Shown here: positions 9,554-18,961 of the stretch, one piece after another
How the letters are laid out: every line of letters begins with the position of its first letter
How positions within the stretch are numbered: the stretch's first letter is position 1
From: Dactylosporangium aurantiacum
GTDB taxonomy: Bacteria > Actinomycetota > Actinomycetes > Mycobacteriales > Micromonosporaceae
DNA: 64,000 nucleotides
NCBI RefSeq assembly: GCF_000716715.1
Contig: NZ_JNYJ01000006.1
Location: 62,001-126,000 of the forward strand
Reading direction: 5' to 3'
Program-made: the position numbers and the translations under genes
The notes under the pieces: generated by a model
Databases searched by the model: none
Seen by the model: the letters and a program-made list of their open reading frames with translations, nothing else
What the model was told of the DNA's origin: nothing

Positions 9554-9605
9554 CCGGCCACGTTGGCGGCATCGGCATCGGCGGGCACGCGGGCACGCCG
9601 ATGCA

Positions 9606-10265
9606 TCATCGGACCTTGTCGCAGAATTCCCATTCCTTGCCGTGGTCGGGGCACTGTTCCCTGAGCTGCTGGGTGGCCAGCGATAACGCCCTGCGACCAG
9701 GCTCGTCCGGCGTGTAGTGCAACTCGAACTTCTGGCCGCACCTCACACACCGAAGCATGACGTTCCTGGCGGTGCGGCCCCAGACCGCGCGCTCCCCGTC
9801 GGGCGGGATCCAGGGGCTCGGCTCGGTGGCCCAGCCGGCGTCGTAATGCTGCACCGCCTCGACGAACTCCGCGGGCGGCCGGTAGGCATGAGCGGAGACG
9901 TAATGCCAGATCAGCGCCGGCGCCGCGAACATCACGCCCGGCCGGGCCGGCACCCTGATCTCGCGGAACGCAAGCCAGGACTCGCCGTCCGACCGCGGAT
10001 CGGCGATGAGACTCGTGTCTGACGGGCAGAACTCACAGCGGTGCAGGCCGCGCGTCTCGTTGACGGCCGGGTTGCCGACGATGTCGAGCAACGCGTCGGC
10101 GAACCCGTCCGGGACCGGGCCCGTGTCGAACGGCTGCGAGGCGTCCAACCAGCCGACGCTGAGCCGCTCGTACCGCGGCCGGTAGTCCAGCGTGCCCCAT
10201 TCATATCTGACGGTGTCGTGGTCGAAGAGCGAGTACGCGTGCGTCAGGTCTGCGAAGTAGGTCAC
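9606..10265 (-). CDS. Hypothetical protein with CxxC pairs
   Basis: About 219 aa from a GTG at 10265 (VTYFADLTHAYSLFD); a TTG 10 codons upstream is also possible. Two cysteine pairs stand out: HRCEFC in the middle and CVRCGQKF near the C-terminus, the latter like a zinc ribbon. Tryptophan-rich blocks (WGTLDYRP, VGWLDASQPFDTG) and an L..IWHYV.AH.Y.PP.EF stretch are typical of a family of uncharacterised actinobacterial proteins often annotated only as DUFs. No catalytic motif is visible. Nothing in the neighbourhood suggests a role. Confidence 0.65.
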   Translation of the reverse strand: MTYFADLTHAYSLFDHDTVRYEWGTLDYRPRYERLSVGWLDASQPFDTGPVPDGFADALLDIVGNPAVNETRGLHRCEFCPSDTSLIADPRSDGESWLAFREIRVPARPGVMFAAPALIWHYVSAHAYRPPAEFVEAVQHYDAGWATEPSPWIPPDGERAVWGRTARNVMLRCVRCGQKFELHYTPDEPGRRALSLATQQLREQCPDHGKEWEFCDKVR

Positions 10266-10437
10266 CGCGGCAAGATACGGCGTTGGGTGCAACAACCGGC
10301 AATGAGGTCGGTCATGCGGTCGAGACCTGCACGCCGGTCAGGCCCGATGAGCATCGCCGCAGCTGGGACGTCCGGCTTACCTTGGCGGCATCGACGCAAG
10401 CGGTTACGGCTGACGACAAACAGACCCACTTCTCAAA

Positions 10438-10563
10438 CACGCTCTCAGTGGGGGACAGTCGGGCGGCGCGGATTGCCGGGACGAGGCCCGCGGCGCCGCC
10501 GATGAGCACCGTTGCGGCGAGGGCGCCGGCCGTGGCCCAGGCCGGCGCGACGGTGGGCCAGGT
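10438..10563 (-). pseudogene. Fragment of a MacB/FtsX-type permease gene
   Basis: Reading from 10563 down, 42 codons ([18 protein letters not shown], then [20 protein letters not shown], then TESV) match the last transmembrane helix and tail of the intact permease encoded at 12743-13954 at about 90% of positions. A stop codon lies three codons upstream in the same frame, and the rest of the gene is absent. The fragment and the intact copy lie in the same orientation on either side of the DUF4132 gene. It is either the scar of a second permease gene or of a rearrangement. Confidence 0.8.
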
Positions 10564-10637
10564 CGGCGCTCACCGCCGGACGCGGGAACGCGAGTCGCGC
10601 GATCAGGTCGGACGATCACGGCGGTGCACGGCATGAC

Positions 10638-12617
10638 TCACTGACCGACTTCCTGCAGATCGTGGAGGAGCTCCGACACCGCGACCGGGTCGATCGCGCC
10701 GAAGCCGGCGACGGCCCTGCCGTCGGCGTGGGTGGGCAGCCACACCTTGCCGAGGGTCTGCTGCTGTTCGCCGGTGACGTCGCCGATGTACATGCCGGGG
10801 TCGAGGTCGATCGAGGCGACGAGGCCGCCGGGCAGGTCACGCTCCAGCGTGCACACCATGCCGCCGTCGCCGACGTTGCCCATCCGCCAGCCGCGGCGCA
10901 CCAGCCCGAGGAGCCGTCCGACGTGGACGGTGCGGCCGGCGTGCCGGTCGAGGCTGTGGGCGGCGCGCTCGTCGTCGGTCAGCACGTGGACGTCGCGACC
11001 CAGCTGCGCGAACGGCTGCAGGATCTCGTAGTCGGCGAACACGTCCGCCCACGCCGCCAATCGGTCGCCGAGCCGCAGCGGGTGCGCGAGCCACACCGTC
11101 GCGGTCGCGGTGACGACGATCGGCTCGTCTTCCACGTCGGCGTACGTGCGGTCCTCGGCCACCCGGAAGCACGCCTCACCGTCGTCTGGGCCTTCGGAGG
11201 TCACCCAGAGCAGCCGGCGCGCGACGTGCCACAGCAGCGGATGTCCCACCAGGTAGCGGTGGAACTCCGCACTGCTCCACCGGCGCTGGTCGGCCATGGC
11301 GCGCTCGAGGCGGCGGATCTGGTCGGCCGCCACGGTCCGCACGTCCTTCTTCAACCCGAGGAACCGCTGGTACGCGGCGGGCGCGGCGACCGGGTCGTCC
11401 TTCACTCCGCACCTGGGCAGCGCGGCGCGGCGGGTACCGGCGGCGTCGGTGACAAAGGGCATGAGGTGCTCGTCGAAGCCGACGACGAACCGGCGCGGCC
11501 CGTAGTCGAGGCTGAGGCTGCCGTCGGTGTCGAGACCGAGGTCGGGCACAAGGCGGTCCGCGAGCTGGTCCAAGGTGAGGCCGGTGTCCCGGGCCAGGGT
11601 CTCCAGCCGCTCCTTGGCGATCCGGCGGGTGCTGTGCTTGGAGGCTTTGTCGGCGACGCCCTGGATGTGCATGAGCGCCACGTCGGTGCCGATCGCGGTG
11701 AGCACGTCGAGGCCGCGCGCGGCCCGGGTGTGGTCGCCGTGACCGGGCCAGGAGCGGATCAGCGGACCCAGCCTGCGGGCCGTCTCGTCGTCGCCGATGA
11801 AGCCCTGCATGTCGAGCGCCCATCGGCCGACCGACGGACAGTTGGCGTCGACCCAGCGCAGCAGGAGGGCCCGGCCGAAGGCGGCCAGCGAGCCGGGGTC
11901 GCAGACGTCCTTCACAATCTTCAGACCCGCATACGGCAGGGAAGGCTGGGACAGCGAGAGCATGGTGACCACGTGCCGCGCCGACTCGACCGGCAGGGTC
12001 CGCACGCCGTCCCGCAGCCGGATCGCCGGCAGCGTCGGCAGGGCGACCCAGCGCGGGATCTTCGGCAACGTCGAGGGCAGCAGGTCGAGCGGGTCCGTGT
12101 CGAGCAGAGTCCGGATTGCGGCGCCGGCCGCCGGACCGTAGTGCTCGGCGGCGGTGAGCACCAGATCTCGGTGACCTTCCGCGGCGAGCGCCAGCAGTGC
12201 GTGCTCGGCGAGTTCACGGCGCGGGCCGGGCTCCTCCAGGGCCGGCGGCACGAGATCGCGGGCGGCGGCGGCCGGGTGGCGGGACAGCCACTGCCGCGCG
12301 AGGTCGCGGGTCCACGCCGACCGGGACTTCACCCGCAGTTCCATCATCAGGTCCGCCAGCTCCGGTCCGGTGAACGGCAGCAGCCGCAGCGTCGTCTCGG
12401 TGACCATCTCCCGCGACAACGCGACGAGGTCCGGCACGGCGTGCAGTGCGTCGCCTCCCGCCGTGCCGTCGGACGCCAGCGGCGCGGAGCGGGTCAGGCC
12501 GGGCACCACGACCGGCTCGCGGCGGCGGGACCACGGCGGGGTGACGAGCACATCCTGCAGCCCGTCGTGCCCGGTGGCCGCCGGGTCGGTCGTCGGCGGC
12601 AGGTCCGTCGTGGTCAC
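10638..12617 (-). CDS. DUF4132-domain protein
   Basis: 659 aa. Rich in alanine/leucine helices in the first 400 residues (HEAT-like), followed by the DUF4132 core and a C-terminal block DLDPGMYIGDVTGEQQQTLG typical of this family, which is related to the C-terminal part of MolR/YehI-type proteins. No enzymatic motif is evident and the role is unknown. The start at 12617 (MTTTDLPPT) is the only ATG near the expected N-terminus. It lies between a permease fragment and the intact permease gene on the same strand, with a 125-bp gap to the latter, so it may not belong to the efflux operon. Confidence 0.72.
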   Translation of the reverse strand: MTTTDLPPTTDPAATGHDGLQDVLVTPPWSRRREPVVVPGLTRSAPLASDGTAGGDALHAVPDLVALSREMVTETTLRLLPFTGPELADLMMELRVKSRSAWTRDLARQWLSRHPAAAARDLVPPALEEPGPRRELAEHALLALAAEGHRDLVLTAAEHYGPAAGAAIRTLLDTDPLDLLPSTLPKIPRWVALPTLPAIRLRDGVRTLPVESARHVVTMLSLSQPSLPYAGLKIVKDVCDPGSLAAFGRALLLRWVDANCPSVGRWALDMQGFIGDDETARRLGPLIRSWPGHGDHTRAARGLDVLTAIGTDVALMHIQGVADKASKHSTRRIAKERLETLARDTGLTLDQLADRLVPDLGLDTDGSLSLDYGPRRFVVGFDEHLMPFVTDAAGTRRAALPRCGVKDDPVAAPAAYQRFLGLKKDVRTVAADQIRRLERAMADQRRWSSAEFHRYLVGHPLLWHVARRLLWVTSEGPDDGEACFRVAEDRTYADVEDEPIVVTATATVWLAHPLRLGDRLAAWADVFADYEILQPFAQLGRDVHVLTDDERAAHSLDRHAGRTVHVGRLLGLVRRGWRMGNVGDGGMVCTLERDLPGGLVASIDLDPGMYIGDVTGEQQQTLGKVWLPTHADGRAVAGFGAIDPVAVSELLHDLQEVGQ

Positions 12618-12742
12618 GCAGTCACCTCACGCAGGTCACGGATGAGCCCGGACATCAACGTCTTCCTCGAACAACACCTGCTTCGCACGCCGCTGACTGT
12701 AGGTCACGCCGCGATCGGACCGGCGACGCGGCTCGTGACGGG

Positions 12743-13954
12743 TCACGGGGAGGTGAGGGCTTCGGTGGGGGACAGGCGGGCGGCGCGGATGGCGGGGAAG
12801 AGGCCCGCGACGCCGCCGATGAGGACGGTGGCGGCCAGCGCGCCCGCCGTCGCCCAGGCCGGCACGACCGCCGGCCAGGACTGGTAGGTGGCGTAGCCGG
12901 TGGTGACCGCGACGCCGAGCAGGACGCCGCCGAGGCCGCCGAGGAAGGACAGCAGCAACGACTCGGTGAGGAACTGCAGCCGGACCTGGCCGCGGGTGGC
13001 GCCCAGGGCGCGGCGCAGACCGATCTCGGCGCGGCGCTCCAGGACCGACACCACCATGGTGTTTGCCACGCCGACACCGCCGACGAGCAGGGCCACCGCG
13101 CCGAGGCCGAGCAGCAGGGCGTTGAGGGTGGTGTCGGCGGCGCGGCGGGCGGCCAGGGCGTCGGACGGTTTGGACACCGCGACGTCGCCGGGGGCCCGCG
13201 GGTCGGCGGTGGCGGCCAGGACCGCCCGGACCGCCTCGACCTGGTGGTCGCGGGAGCGGGTGTACACCGTCGTGGCGTGCCCGTCGAAGCGCAGCGACCC
13301 GGTGGCGGCGTCCCAGCCGACGAGGACCGCCGCGTCGAGCTCGGCGGCGAGGGGCACCGCGGCGAGCACGCCGATGACGGTGAAGTGCTGGCCGCCGACC
13401 AGGATCCAGGTGTCGGGGCTGGGCCGGCCGATGCCGAGCCGGTCGGCGGCGGCGGCGCCGAGCACCGCCGCCGGGTAGCGGGCGGTGGCGCCGTTGAGCC
13501 AGACGCCGGCGCGGACGCGTGCGCCGACGGTGGCCGGCAGGGTGAGCCGGGCGGCGAGGACGCTCAGGCCGTTGGTCTCCGCCTTCGGGATCAGGTCCGA
13601 GCGGTACACCCGGGCGCCGCGGACCCGGCCGGTCGCCGAGACGGCGGTCACCGGGCCGATCCGCGCGATCATCGACTCGGCCTCGGCCGGCAGCGTCGCG
13701 GGCTGCCCCTCGAGGGTCTGGCCAGGTGCGACGGTGAGCAGGTTGGTGCCCAGCGCGGCGAGCCGGCGGTCCAGCTCCGCCCGCGACGAGGAGGAGATGC
13801 CGACGACGGCCACCATGGCGGCGATGCCGATCGCGACGCCGAGCGCGGACAGCAGCGCCCGCGCCGGCCGGGTCCGCAGCCCGGCCGCGCCGACGCGCAA
13901 CAGATCCGCGGGCGCCAGGCGGGCCGGGGCCGGAGGGCCGAGGCGAGCGCTCAT
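12743..13954 (-). CDS. MacB/FtsX-type ABC transporter permease
   Basis: 403 aa. One N-terminal TM helix ([20 protein letters not shown]), a large extracytoplasmic domain (about residues 55-270), then three TM helices containing the conserved [20 protein letters not shown] coupling stretch and [14 protein letters not shown] tail of the FtsX family. It works with the ATPase encoded immediately upstream (4-bp ATGA overlap) as a MacB-like exporter of drugs, peptides or lipids. The substrate is unknown. Confidence 0.93.
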   Translation of the reverse strand: MSARLGPPAPARLAPADLLRVGAAGLRTRPARALLSALGVAIGIAAMVAVVGISSSSRAELDRRLAALGTNLLTVAPGQTLEGQPATLPAEAESMIARIGPVTAVSATGRVRGARVYRSDLIPKAETNGLSVLAARLTLPATVGARVRAGVWLNGATARYPAAVLGAAAADRLGIGRPSPDTWILVGGQHFTVIGVLAAVPLAAELDAAVLVGWDAATGSLRFDGHATTVYTRSRDHQVEAVRAVLAATADPRAPGDVAVSKPSDALAARRAADTTLNALLLGLGAVALLVGGVGVANTMVVSVLERRAEIGLRRALGATRGQVRLQFLTESLLLSFLGGLGGVLLGVAVTTGYATYQSWPAVVPAWATAGALAATVLIGGVAGLFPAIRAARLSPTEALTSP

Positions 13955-14604
13955 GACACCACCCGGCCGTCACGCATGTGCACCTGCCGGTCCAGGCCGG
14001 CGGCGAGGTCCCGGTCGTGGGTGACGACCACGACCGTGGTGCCGGCGGCGTGCAGCTCGCGCAGCACGCCGAGCACGCCCCGGCCGGCGGCGGAGTCGAG
14101 GTTGCCGGTGGGTTCGTCGGCGAGCAGCAGCGCGGGGTCGCCGACGACCGCGCGGGCGATCGCGACCCGTTGCCGCTCGCCGCCGGACAGCTCGTGCGGC
14201 CGGTGGCCGAGGCGGTGGCCGAGACCGACCCGCTCCAGCGCGGCCGCCGCCCGCAGCCGCCGCCGGCGCAGCGGCACCCCGGCGTAGAGCAGCCCGTCGG
14301 CGACGTTGTCCAGCGCCGGTACCCCGGCGGCGAGGTGGAACTGCTGGAACACGAACCCGATCCGGCCGGCCCGCAACGCCGACAGCCGGCGGTCGGACAG
14401 CGCCGACACGTCGTGGCCGTCGACGCTGACCCGGCCCGCCGTCGGCCGGTCGAGGGTGCCGAGCAGATGCAGCATCGTCGACTTGCCGGAGCCGGACGGG
14501 CCGGCGACCGCGACCAGCTCGCCGGCGGCGATGCGCAGGGTCACGCCGGCGAGGGCCGTGACGCCGCCCGGGTACACCTTCGTCACGTCGGTCAGCTCGA
14601 TCAT
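13951..14604 (-). CDS. MacB/LolD-type ABC transporter ATP-binding protein
   Basis: 217 aa. Walker [10 protein letters not shown] (about residues 35-43), signature LSGGERQR, Walker [13 protein letters not shown] and the switch-region VVTHD. The NLD ending of Walker B is typical of the MacB/LolD/FtsE branch. It overlaps the adaptor gene and the permease gene by 4 bp each, so the complex is probably made in fixed ratio. It supplies ATP hydrolysis for the permease at 12743. Confidence 0.95.
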   Translation of the reverse strand: MIELTDVTKVYPGGVTALAGVTLRIAAGELVAVAGPSGSGKSTMLHLLGTLDRPTAGRVSVDGHDVSALSDRRLSALRAGRIGFVFQQFHLAAGVPALDNVADGLLYAGVPLRRRRLRAAAALERVGLGHRLGHRPHELSGGERQRVAIARAVVGDPALLLADEPTGNLDSAAGRGVLGVLRELHAAGTTVVVVTHDRDLAAGLDRQVHMRDGRVVS

Positions 14605-15671
14605 GCCGGCATCACCACGGTCGTGCCGTCCCGCAGCCCGTCGCCGCTGATCTCGACCCGGCCACCGGCGAACAGGCCGGTCTCGACGCGGACGTGGCGG
14701 GTGGCCGTTCCGTCGAGGACGACCTCGACGCCGTAGCCGCCCTCGGCGAGCGCGACCAGGGCCGCCACCGGCACGGTCAGCACGTCGGCGCGGGCGGCGG
14801 CGGTGAACACGACGGTGACCACGGCCGCCTCCAGCCGCGCGGCGGCCGCCGGGTCGGCCAGCGACACGACCGCCTCCAGCTTCGTCTGCGGCTGCGCGTC
14901 CGGCGTCGCCGGCTGCTCGACCACCGTCGAGACCCGCTCCAGCCGGCCGGGCACCGCCTGCCCGTCGGGCAGCAGCACCCGCACCTCGACGCCCTTGCGG
15001 GCCAGCCGCTGTCGGGACACGTCGAGCAGGACCGTCACCAGGCGGCCCGTCCCGGTGTACTGCAGCACGTCCTCGCCGCCGCCGGTCGAGCGGTTGACCC
15101 CCGTGGTCACCGAATCGACGCGGATCTCACCCGGCGCGAACAGCACCCGGCCCAGCTGGACCTCCCCGGTGCGGGGCAGGCCGAGGTCGCGCTGCCAGGC
15201 CCGCACCGCAGCGGCCGTGCCCGCCGAGTACGTGTCGTCGACCGTGAAGCCGCCGTACCCGAGCGCCCGCAGGCTGTCCTCCAACTGCCGCACGTCCGCG
15301 CCCACCACGCCGGTGGTGAGGGTGCGGTACGCGACGACCGCGCCGAACAGCAGCACGACGGGCGTGTCGTCGACCCGGTACACCGCCTGGCCCCGGCCGA
15401 TGACGTCGCCGGGCAGCGGCAGCCGGGTGACGACCCCGCCGATCCGGCCGGTCAGGGTGATCCGGGCGCCGTAGCCGAGGTCGCCGGCCCGCTCGTACGT
15501 GTCCACCAGGGTCTGCCGGGTCACCCGCGCCGTGGCCGGCGGCCCGGCCGGCGCCTGCCCGCCACCGCGCGACGGCGGCGTGAACCCGTCCGCGGCCACG
15601 ACCGCCGCGCCCAGCGTCAGCACCAGCGCGCCGCACGCCGCGACCCGCCGGCCGCGCCGCCGCCCGTTCAC
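14601..15671 (-). CDS. Efflux adaptor with peptidoglycan-binding domain (MacA-like)
   Basis: 356 aa from a GTG at 15671 that overlaps the lipoprotein stop (GTGA). An N-terminal membrane anchor ([21 protein letters not shown]) is followed by an adaptor stem, an inserted PG_binding_1 repeat ([20 protein letters not shown], then [15 protein letters not shown]) and beta-barrel/hybrid-motif segments ending in [18 protein letters not shown]. In Gram-positive bacteria such adaptors couple the MacB-like permease to the wall. The four genes lipoprotein, adaptor, ATPase and permease overlap end to end, which is strong evidence for one operon. Confidence 0.88.
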   Translation of the reverse strand: MNGRRRGRRVAACGALVLTLGAAVVAADGFTPPSRGGGQAPAGPPATARVTRQTLVDTYERAGDLGYGARITLTGRIGGVVTRLPLPGDVIGRGQAVYRVDDTPVVLLFGAVVAYRTLTTGVVGADVRQLEDSLRALGYGGFTVDDTYSAGTAAAVRAWQRDLGLPRTGEVQLGRVLFAPGEIRVDSVTTGVNRSTGGGEDVLQYTGTGRLVTVLLDVSRQRLARKGVEVRVLLPDGQAVPGRLERVSTVVEQPATPDAQPQTKLEAVVSLADPAAAARLEAAVVTVVFTAAARADVLTVPVAALVALAEGGYGVEVVLDGTATRHVRVETGLFAGGRVEISGDGLRDGTTVVMPA

Positions 15672-16183
15672 CGCGACGGGGCGGGCGACCGGCCGCCGTG
15701 CCGGATGCAGGCCGCGCGGGCCTCCTCGTACTGCGGGTCCTGCCGGGCCGAGTCGGGCACCTCGAGGTCCAGGTCCGGCTCCGGGTCCGGGAAGTCCTCC
15801 ACGCCGTGGGCGCGCATGCACCGCGACTCCTCACGCGCGACGTCGAGCTTGCCGGCCAGCTCCCCGGCGTCCAGCACCGGCCGGTACTGCTCGCACGCCG
15901 CCACGGCCCGCTCGAGCACCTCGCCGTCGATCGAGCCCTTGTCGTACCCGCCACCGACCCGGACGTTGCCGTTGCCGTCGACCACCGGGTCGGCCTCGGG
16001 GACACCGTGCTCGCGCATGCACCGGGCGTGCCGCAGGCCCTGCTCCTGGAAGCTCAGCGTGGGCGTGCTGCCCGGCGTCGCGGTGCCGCCCGCGCTCGCC
16101 ACCCGTGCGCCGTCGTCCGCCGTCGTGCACGCCGCGAGCAGCAGCAGCGGCAGCAGCAGTGCGGCCAGGACCCGTCTCGTCAT
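15668..16183 (-). CDS. Lipoprotein with duplicated CMRxHGV motif
   Basis: About 171 aa. A short leader ends in the lipobox LLAAC, so this is an exported lipoprotein. The mature part carries two copies of a C-M-R-x-H-G-V motif (CMREHGVPEADP and CMRAHGVEDFPDP) plus two more cysteines (AACEQY, AACIRHG), suggesting disulfides or metal binding. Similar proteins accompany MacA/MacB genes in actinobacteria; the function is not known to me. ATG at 16183 chosen; an in-frame GTG lies two codons upstream. First gene of the efflux operon, diverging from the two-component system. Confidence 0.8.
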   Translation of the reverse strand: MTRRVLAALLLPLLLLAACTTADDGARVASAGGTATPGSTPTLSFQEQGLRHARCMREHGVPEADPVVDGNGNVRVGGGYDKGSIDGEVLERAVAACEQYRPVLDAGELAGKLDVAREESRCMRAHGVEDFPDPEPDLDLEVPDSARQDPQYEEARAACIRHGGRSPAPSR

Positions 16184-16229
16184 GCGCACCAGTGCACCGC
16201 GGCGGCGGCAACGGTACCGTCACAGCCGC

Positions 16230-16251
16230 TGTAACGCCGGTGTAATGCCCG
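16230..16251. promoter_or_regulatory. 11-bp tandem direct repeat, likely OmpR-family operator
   Basis: TGTAACGCCGG (16230-16240) is followed at once by TGTAATGCCCG (16241-16251), 8 of 11 positions identical. Head-to-tail repeats with an 11-bp period are the usual binding sites of OmpR/PhoB-family response regulators. The site lies 30 bp before the response regulator gene and about 47 bp before the divergent lipoprotein/efflux operon, so it could control both. Confidence 0.65.
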
Positions 16252-16281
16252 GTCACCGAGAATGCCGGACGGGGGTGTGCG

Positions 16282-16932
16282 GTGCGGGTGCTGCTGATCG
16301 AGGACGAGGCCCTGCTCGCGGAGCAGGTCGCCGACGGGCTGCGTGACCAGGGCATCGCCGTGGACGTCGCCGCCGACGGGCTGGACGGCCTGCACAAGGC
16401 GGGCAGCAACCGCTACGACGTGGTCGTGCTCGACCGGGACCTGCCGCTCGTGCACGGCGACCAGGTCTGCACCGCGCTCGCCGCGGGCGGCGGCGACACC
16501 CGCATCCTGATGCTCACCGCCGCCGGGGAGGCCGCCGACCGGGTCGCCGGCCTGATGCTCGGCGCCGACGACTACCTGCCCAAGCCCTTCGTCTTCGCCG
16601 AGCTGGTGCTGCGCGTGCGGGCGCTGGCCCGTCGGTCCAACAACGCGCCCCGCGTGCTGCGGCGCGCCGGGCTGAGCTTCGACACCGCCCGCCGGGTCGT
16701 CACCCGCGACGGGCGCACCATCGCGCTGACCACGAAGGAGCTGGCCGTGCTGGAGATCCTGATGAGCGCCGGCGGTGCCGTGGTCAGCGCCGAGGACCTG
16801 CTGGAGCGGGCCTGGGACGAGCACGCCGACCCGTTCACCGCCACCGTCCGGGTCACGCTGGCCCGGCTGCGGCGCAAGCTCGGCGACCCGCCGCTGATCG
16901 AGACCGTCGTCGGCGCGGGATACCGGCTGTGA
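16282..16932 (+). CDS. OmpR-family response regulator
   Basis: 216 aa from GTG 16282. The receiver domain starts VRVLLIEDEALLAEQ (acidic pair at 8-9), with the phospho-acceptor in VVVLDRDLP (about residue 50) and the conserved lysine in LPKPF. A winged-helix domain follows with TTKELAVLEILMSAGG, VRVTLARLRRKLG and the GAGYRL terminus. It pairs with the kinase encoded next, whose GTG overlaps its stop by 4 bp. The efflux operon diverging across the tandem repeat is the obvious target, by inference. Confidence 0.95.
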   Translation: MRVLLIEDEALLAEQVADGLRDQGIAVDVAADGLDGLHKAGSNRYDVVVLDRDLPLVHGDQVCTALAAGGGDTRILMLTAAGEAADRVAGLMLGADDYLPKPFVFAELVLRVRALARRSNNAPRVLRRAGLSFDTARRVVTRDGRTIALTTKELAVLEILMSAGGAVVSAEDLLERAWDEHADPFTATVRVTLARLRRKLGDPPLIETVVGAGYRL

Positions 16933-18092
16933 GGCACCCGTCGATCCGGCTGCGGCTCACCGTCGTCTACGCCGTCGTGCTCGTCGTGGCGTGCGCGGCG
17001 CTGCTGGCGCTCAACTACTGGCTGCTGTACCACAGCCTGTACGACAACATCCACGACCCGAGCCCGGCGGAGCTGGCGAAGCTGCGCGCCGCCCCGCCCG
17101 GCATGGTCCCCGAGGCCGGGGAGAAGCTGCGGGCCGCGGAGCTCGACGCGGCCCTCGTGGCGCGGCTGCGCCGGCAGACGCTGCTGAGCACCGCCGGCAC
17201 CTCCGCGATCGGGCTGCTCGTCACCGCGGTGATCGGGCTGGGCATCTCGTGGGTCGTGGCCGGGCGGATGCTGCGGCCGCTGCGGACCCTCACCGCCACC
17301 ACCCGCCGCATCTCCGAGGACCGGCTGCACGAGCGGATCGCCCTCACCGGCCCCCGCGACGAGCTGCGCGAGCTCGCCGACACGTTCGACGAGATGGTGG
17401 GCCGGCTGGAGTCCGCGTTCACCAGCCAGCGCCGCTTCGTCGCCGACGCCGCGCACGAGCTGCGCACCCCCCTCGCCATCGTGCGCACCGGCGCCGAGGT
17501 GCAGCTGGCGAAGCGGCACAGCAGCCCCGAGCAGTGGCAGGCGATGGCCGAGCGGGTCCTCGTCGCCACCGGCCGCGCCGAACGCATGCTCGACGGCCTG
17601 CTCGCCCTGGCCCGCAGCGACAGCGGCGTCATCGCCGCCGAGCCGCACGACCTCGCCCCGGCGGCCGCGGCCGCGCTGGGCGACATCGACGACGAGGTCG
17701 AGCGGGCCGGGCTGAGCGTCACCACCGACCTGCGCCCGGCGCCGGTGACCGGCGACCCGGCGCTGCTGGACCGCCTGGTCAGCAACCTCGTGGACAACGC
17801 CGTGCGGCACAACCAGACCGGCGGCCGGGTCGAGGTGACCACCGCCGGCGCGGCCGGGTCCGCGGTCCTCGTCGTGCGCAACACCGGCGAGCGGATCCCG
17901 CCGGCCGAGGTCTCGCGGCTGTTCGAGCCGTTCCAGCGCCTGGCGCCCGAGCGGGCCGCGGGCGCCCGGTCGACGGGGCTCGGGCTGGCCATCGTCCGGT
18001 CCATCGTGCACGCCCACGACGGCACGGTCACCGCGTCACCCAACCCCGACGGCGGGCTCACGGTCACCGTCACGCTCCCGGCGCCGGGTTGA
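16929..18092 (+). CDS. Sensor histidine kinase
   Basis: 387 aa. TM1 at about residues 9-29, a short extracytoplasmic loop of about 60 residues, TM2 near 90-110, HAMP, and a HisKA domain with the phosphorylated histidine in FVADAAHELRTPLAIVRT. The catalytic domain shows the N box LVSNLVDNAVRH and a G2-like TGLGLAIVRSIVHAHDG. The small sensor loop suggests sensing at or within the membrane. GTGA overlap with the response regulator gene. Confidence 0.95.
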   Translation: MRHPSIRLRLTVVYAVVLVVACAALLALNYWLLYHSLYDNIHDPSPAELAKLRAAPPGMVPEAGEKLRAAELDAALVARLRRQTLLSTAGTSAIGLLVTAVIGLGISWVVAGRMLRPLRTLTATTRRISEDRLHERIALTGPRDELRELADTFDEMVGRLESAFTSQRRFVADAAHELRTPLAIVRTGAEVQLAKRHSSPEQWQAMAERVLVATGRAERMLDGLLALARSDSGVIAAEPHDLAPAAAAALGDIDDEVERAGLSVTTDLRPAPVTGDPALLDRLVSNLVDNAVRHNQTGGRVEVTTAGAAGSAVLVVRNTGERIPPAEVSRLFEPFQRLAPERAAGARSTGLGLAIVRSIVHAHDGTVTASPNPDGGLTVTVTLPAPG

Positions 18093-18113
18093 CGCCCGGT
18101 ATGCTGGCGGCGG

Positions 18114-18188
18114 CCGAGGTACTGGCGAGGGTGGAGCACCACCGGGGACCCGGCCGATCGAGGATGTGGCGCGGTCCGCCTGGGCGCC
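18114..18188 (+). promoter_or_regulatory. ZTP riboswitch (pfl motif)
   Basis: The sequence shows the conserved pieces of the pfl RNA in order: ACTGGCG, GGGTGG paired with CCACC, GGGGA followed by a CGGCCG segment (18121-18158), then the highly conserved 3' element CCGCCTGGGCG at 18177-18187. This element forms the ZMP/ZTP-binding subdomain and pseudoknot. The RNA ends about 34 bp before the ATG of a purH-like gene, the classic target class. ZTP riboswitches turn on one-carbon and purine genes when folate is short. The expression platform (terminator or RBS masking) was not resolved; a GGAGGCGG ribosome binding site follows. Confidence 0.85.
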
Positions 18189-18221
18189 TCCGGCAGCAGC
18201 AGACCTGCGATCGGAGGCGGC

Positions 18222-18961
18222 ATGCACCTGCGCCACGGCACGAACCCCCACCAGCGGACCGCGACCGCGACCCCGCTCGACCCCGGGCGGCAGCCGTTCC
18301 AGATCGTGCACGGGGCACCGTCGTACCTGAACATCCTCGACGCCGCGGCGGCCTGGCAGCTGGTGAAGGAGGCCGCGACCGCGCTCGGCACGCCCGTCGC
18401 GGCGTCGTTCAAGCACGTCTCGCCGGCCGGCGCCAGGCCCGCGACGACCTGCCGCTGACCCGGGACCTGTTCGCCGGGCACGCGCTGCCCGCCGCGGCCG
18501 TCGACGACCTGCTGCTCGGCCTCGTCGTGGTCCGGCACACGCGGTCGAACTCGGTCGCGTACGTCCGCGACGGGATGGCGCTGGGCATCGGCGCCGGTCA
18601 GCAGTCCCGGGTCGACTGCACCCGGCTCGCCGGCGGCAAGGCCGACACGTGGTGGCTGCGCCGCCATCCCGCGGTGTCGCCGGCAGGTGCGGCCGGCGGC
18701 GTCCAGGAGCGGGTGGCCGCGCAGCTCGACCGGGCCGGCCGGGTGCCCGGCGCGGCCGGCTGGCTGGGCACCCTCGACCGGGTCGCGTTCGTGTCCGACG
18801 GTGCGCTGCCGTTCGCCGACAACGTCGAGGAGGCCGCCCGGCACGGCGTGCGGTACATCGCCGAACCGGGCGGCTCCATCCGCTCCGCCGCGGTGCTGCG
18901 GGAGTGCGAACGGCGCGGCATCGCGCTCGTGCGGACCGGGGTCCGCCTGTTCAGGCACTGA
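18222..18961 (+). pseudogene. PurH-like AICAR formyltransferase gene, internally deleted and frameshifted
   Basis: The N-terminus MHLRHGTNPHQR, VHGAPSYLNILDAAAAWQLV and AASFKHVSPAGA match the stand-alone AICAR transformylase of actinobacteria (usually about 390 aa). At about 18435 the sequence jumps to the C-terminal half in another frame: LPLTRDLFAGH, VVRHTRSNSVAYVRDGMALG, IGAGQQSRVDCTRLAGGKAD, SDGALPFADNVEEAA, YIAEPGGSIRS. Some 130 residues between SPAGA and LTRDL are missing and the frames do not agree, so the first frame stops at 18458. The C-terminal half looks well preserved, suggesting a recent event. The 3' end overlaps the convergent VOC gene by 11 bp. Confidence 0.85.

Noticed and set aside
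10312..10509. 65-residue minus ORF starting MLIGGAAGL as a gene
   Set aside because: It is only the tail of the permease fragment followed by frame noise.
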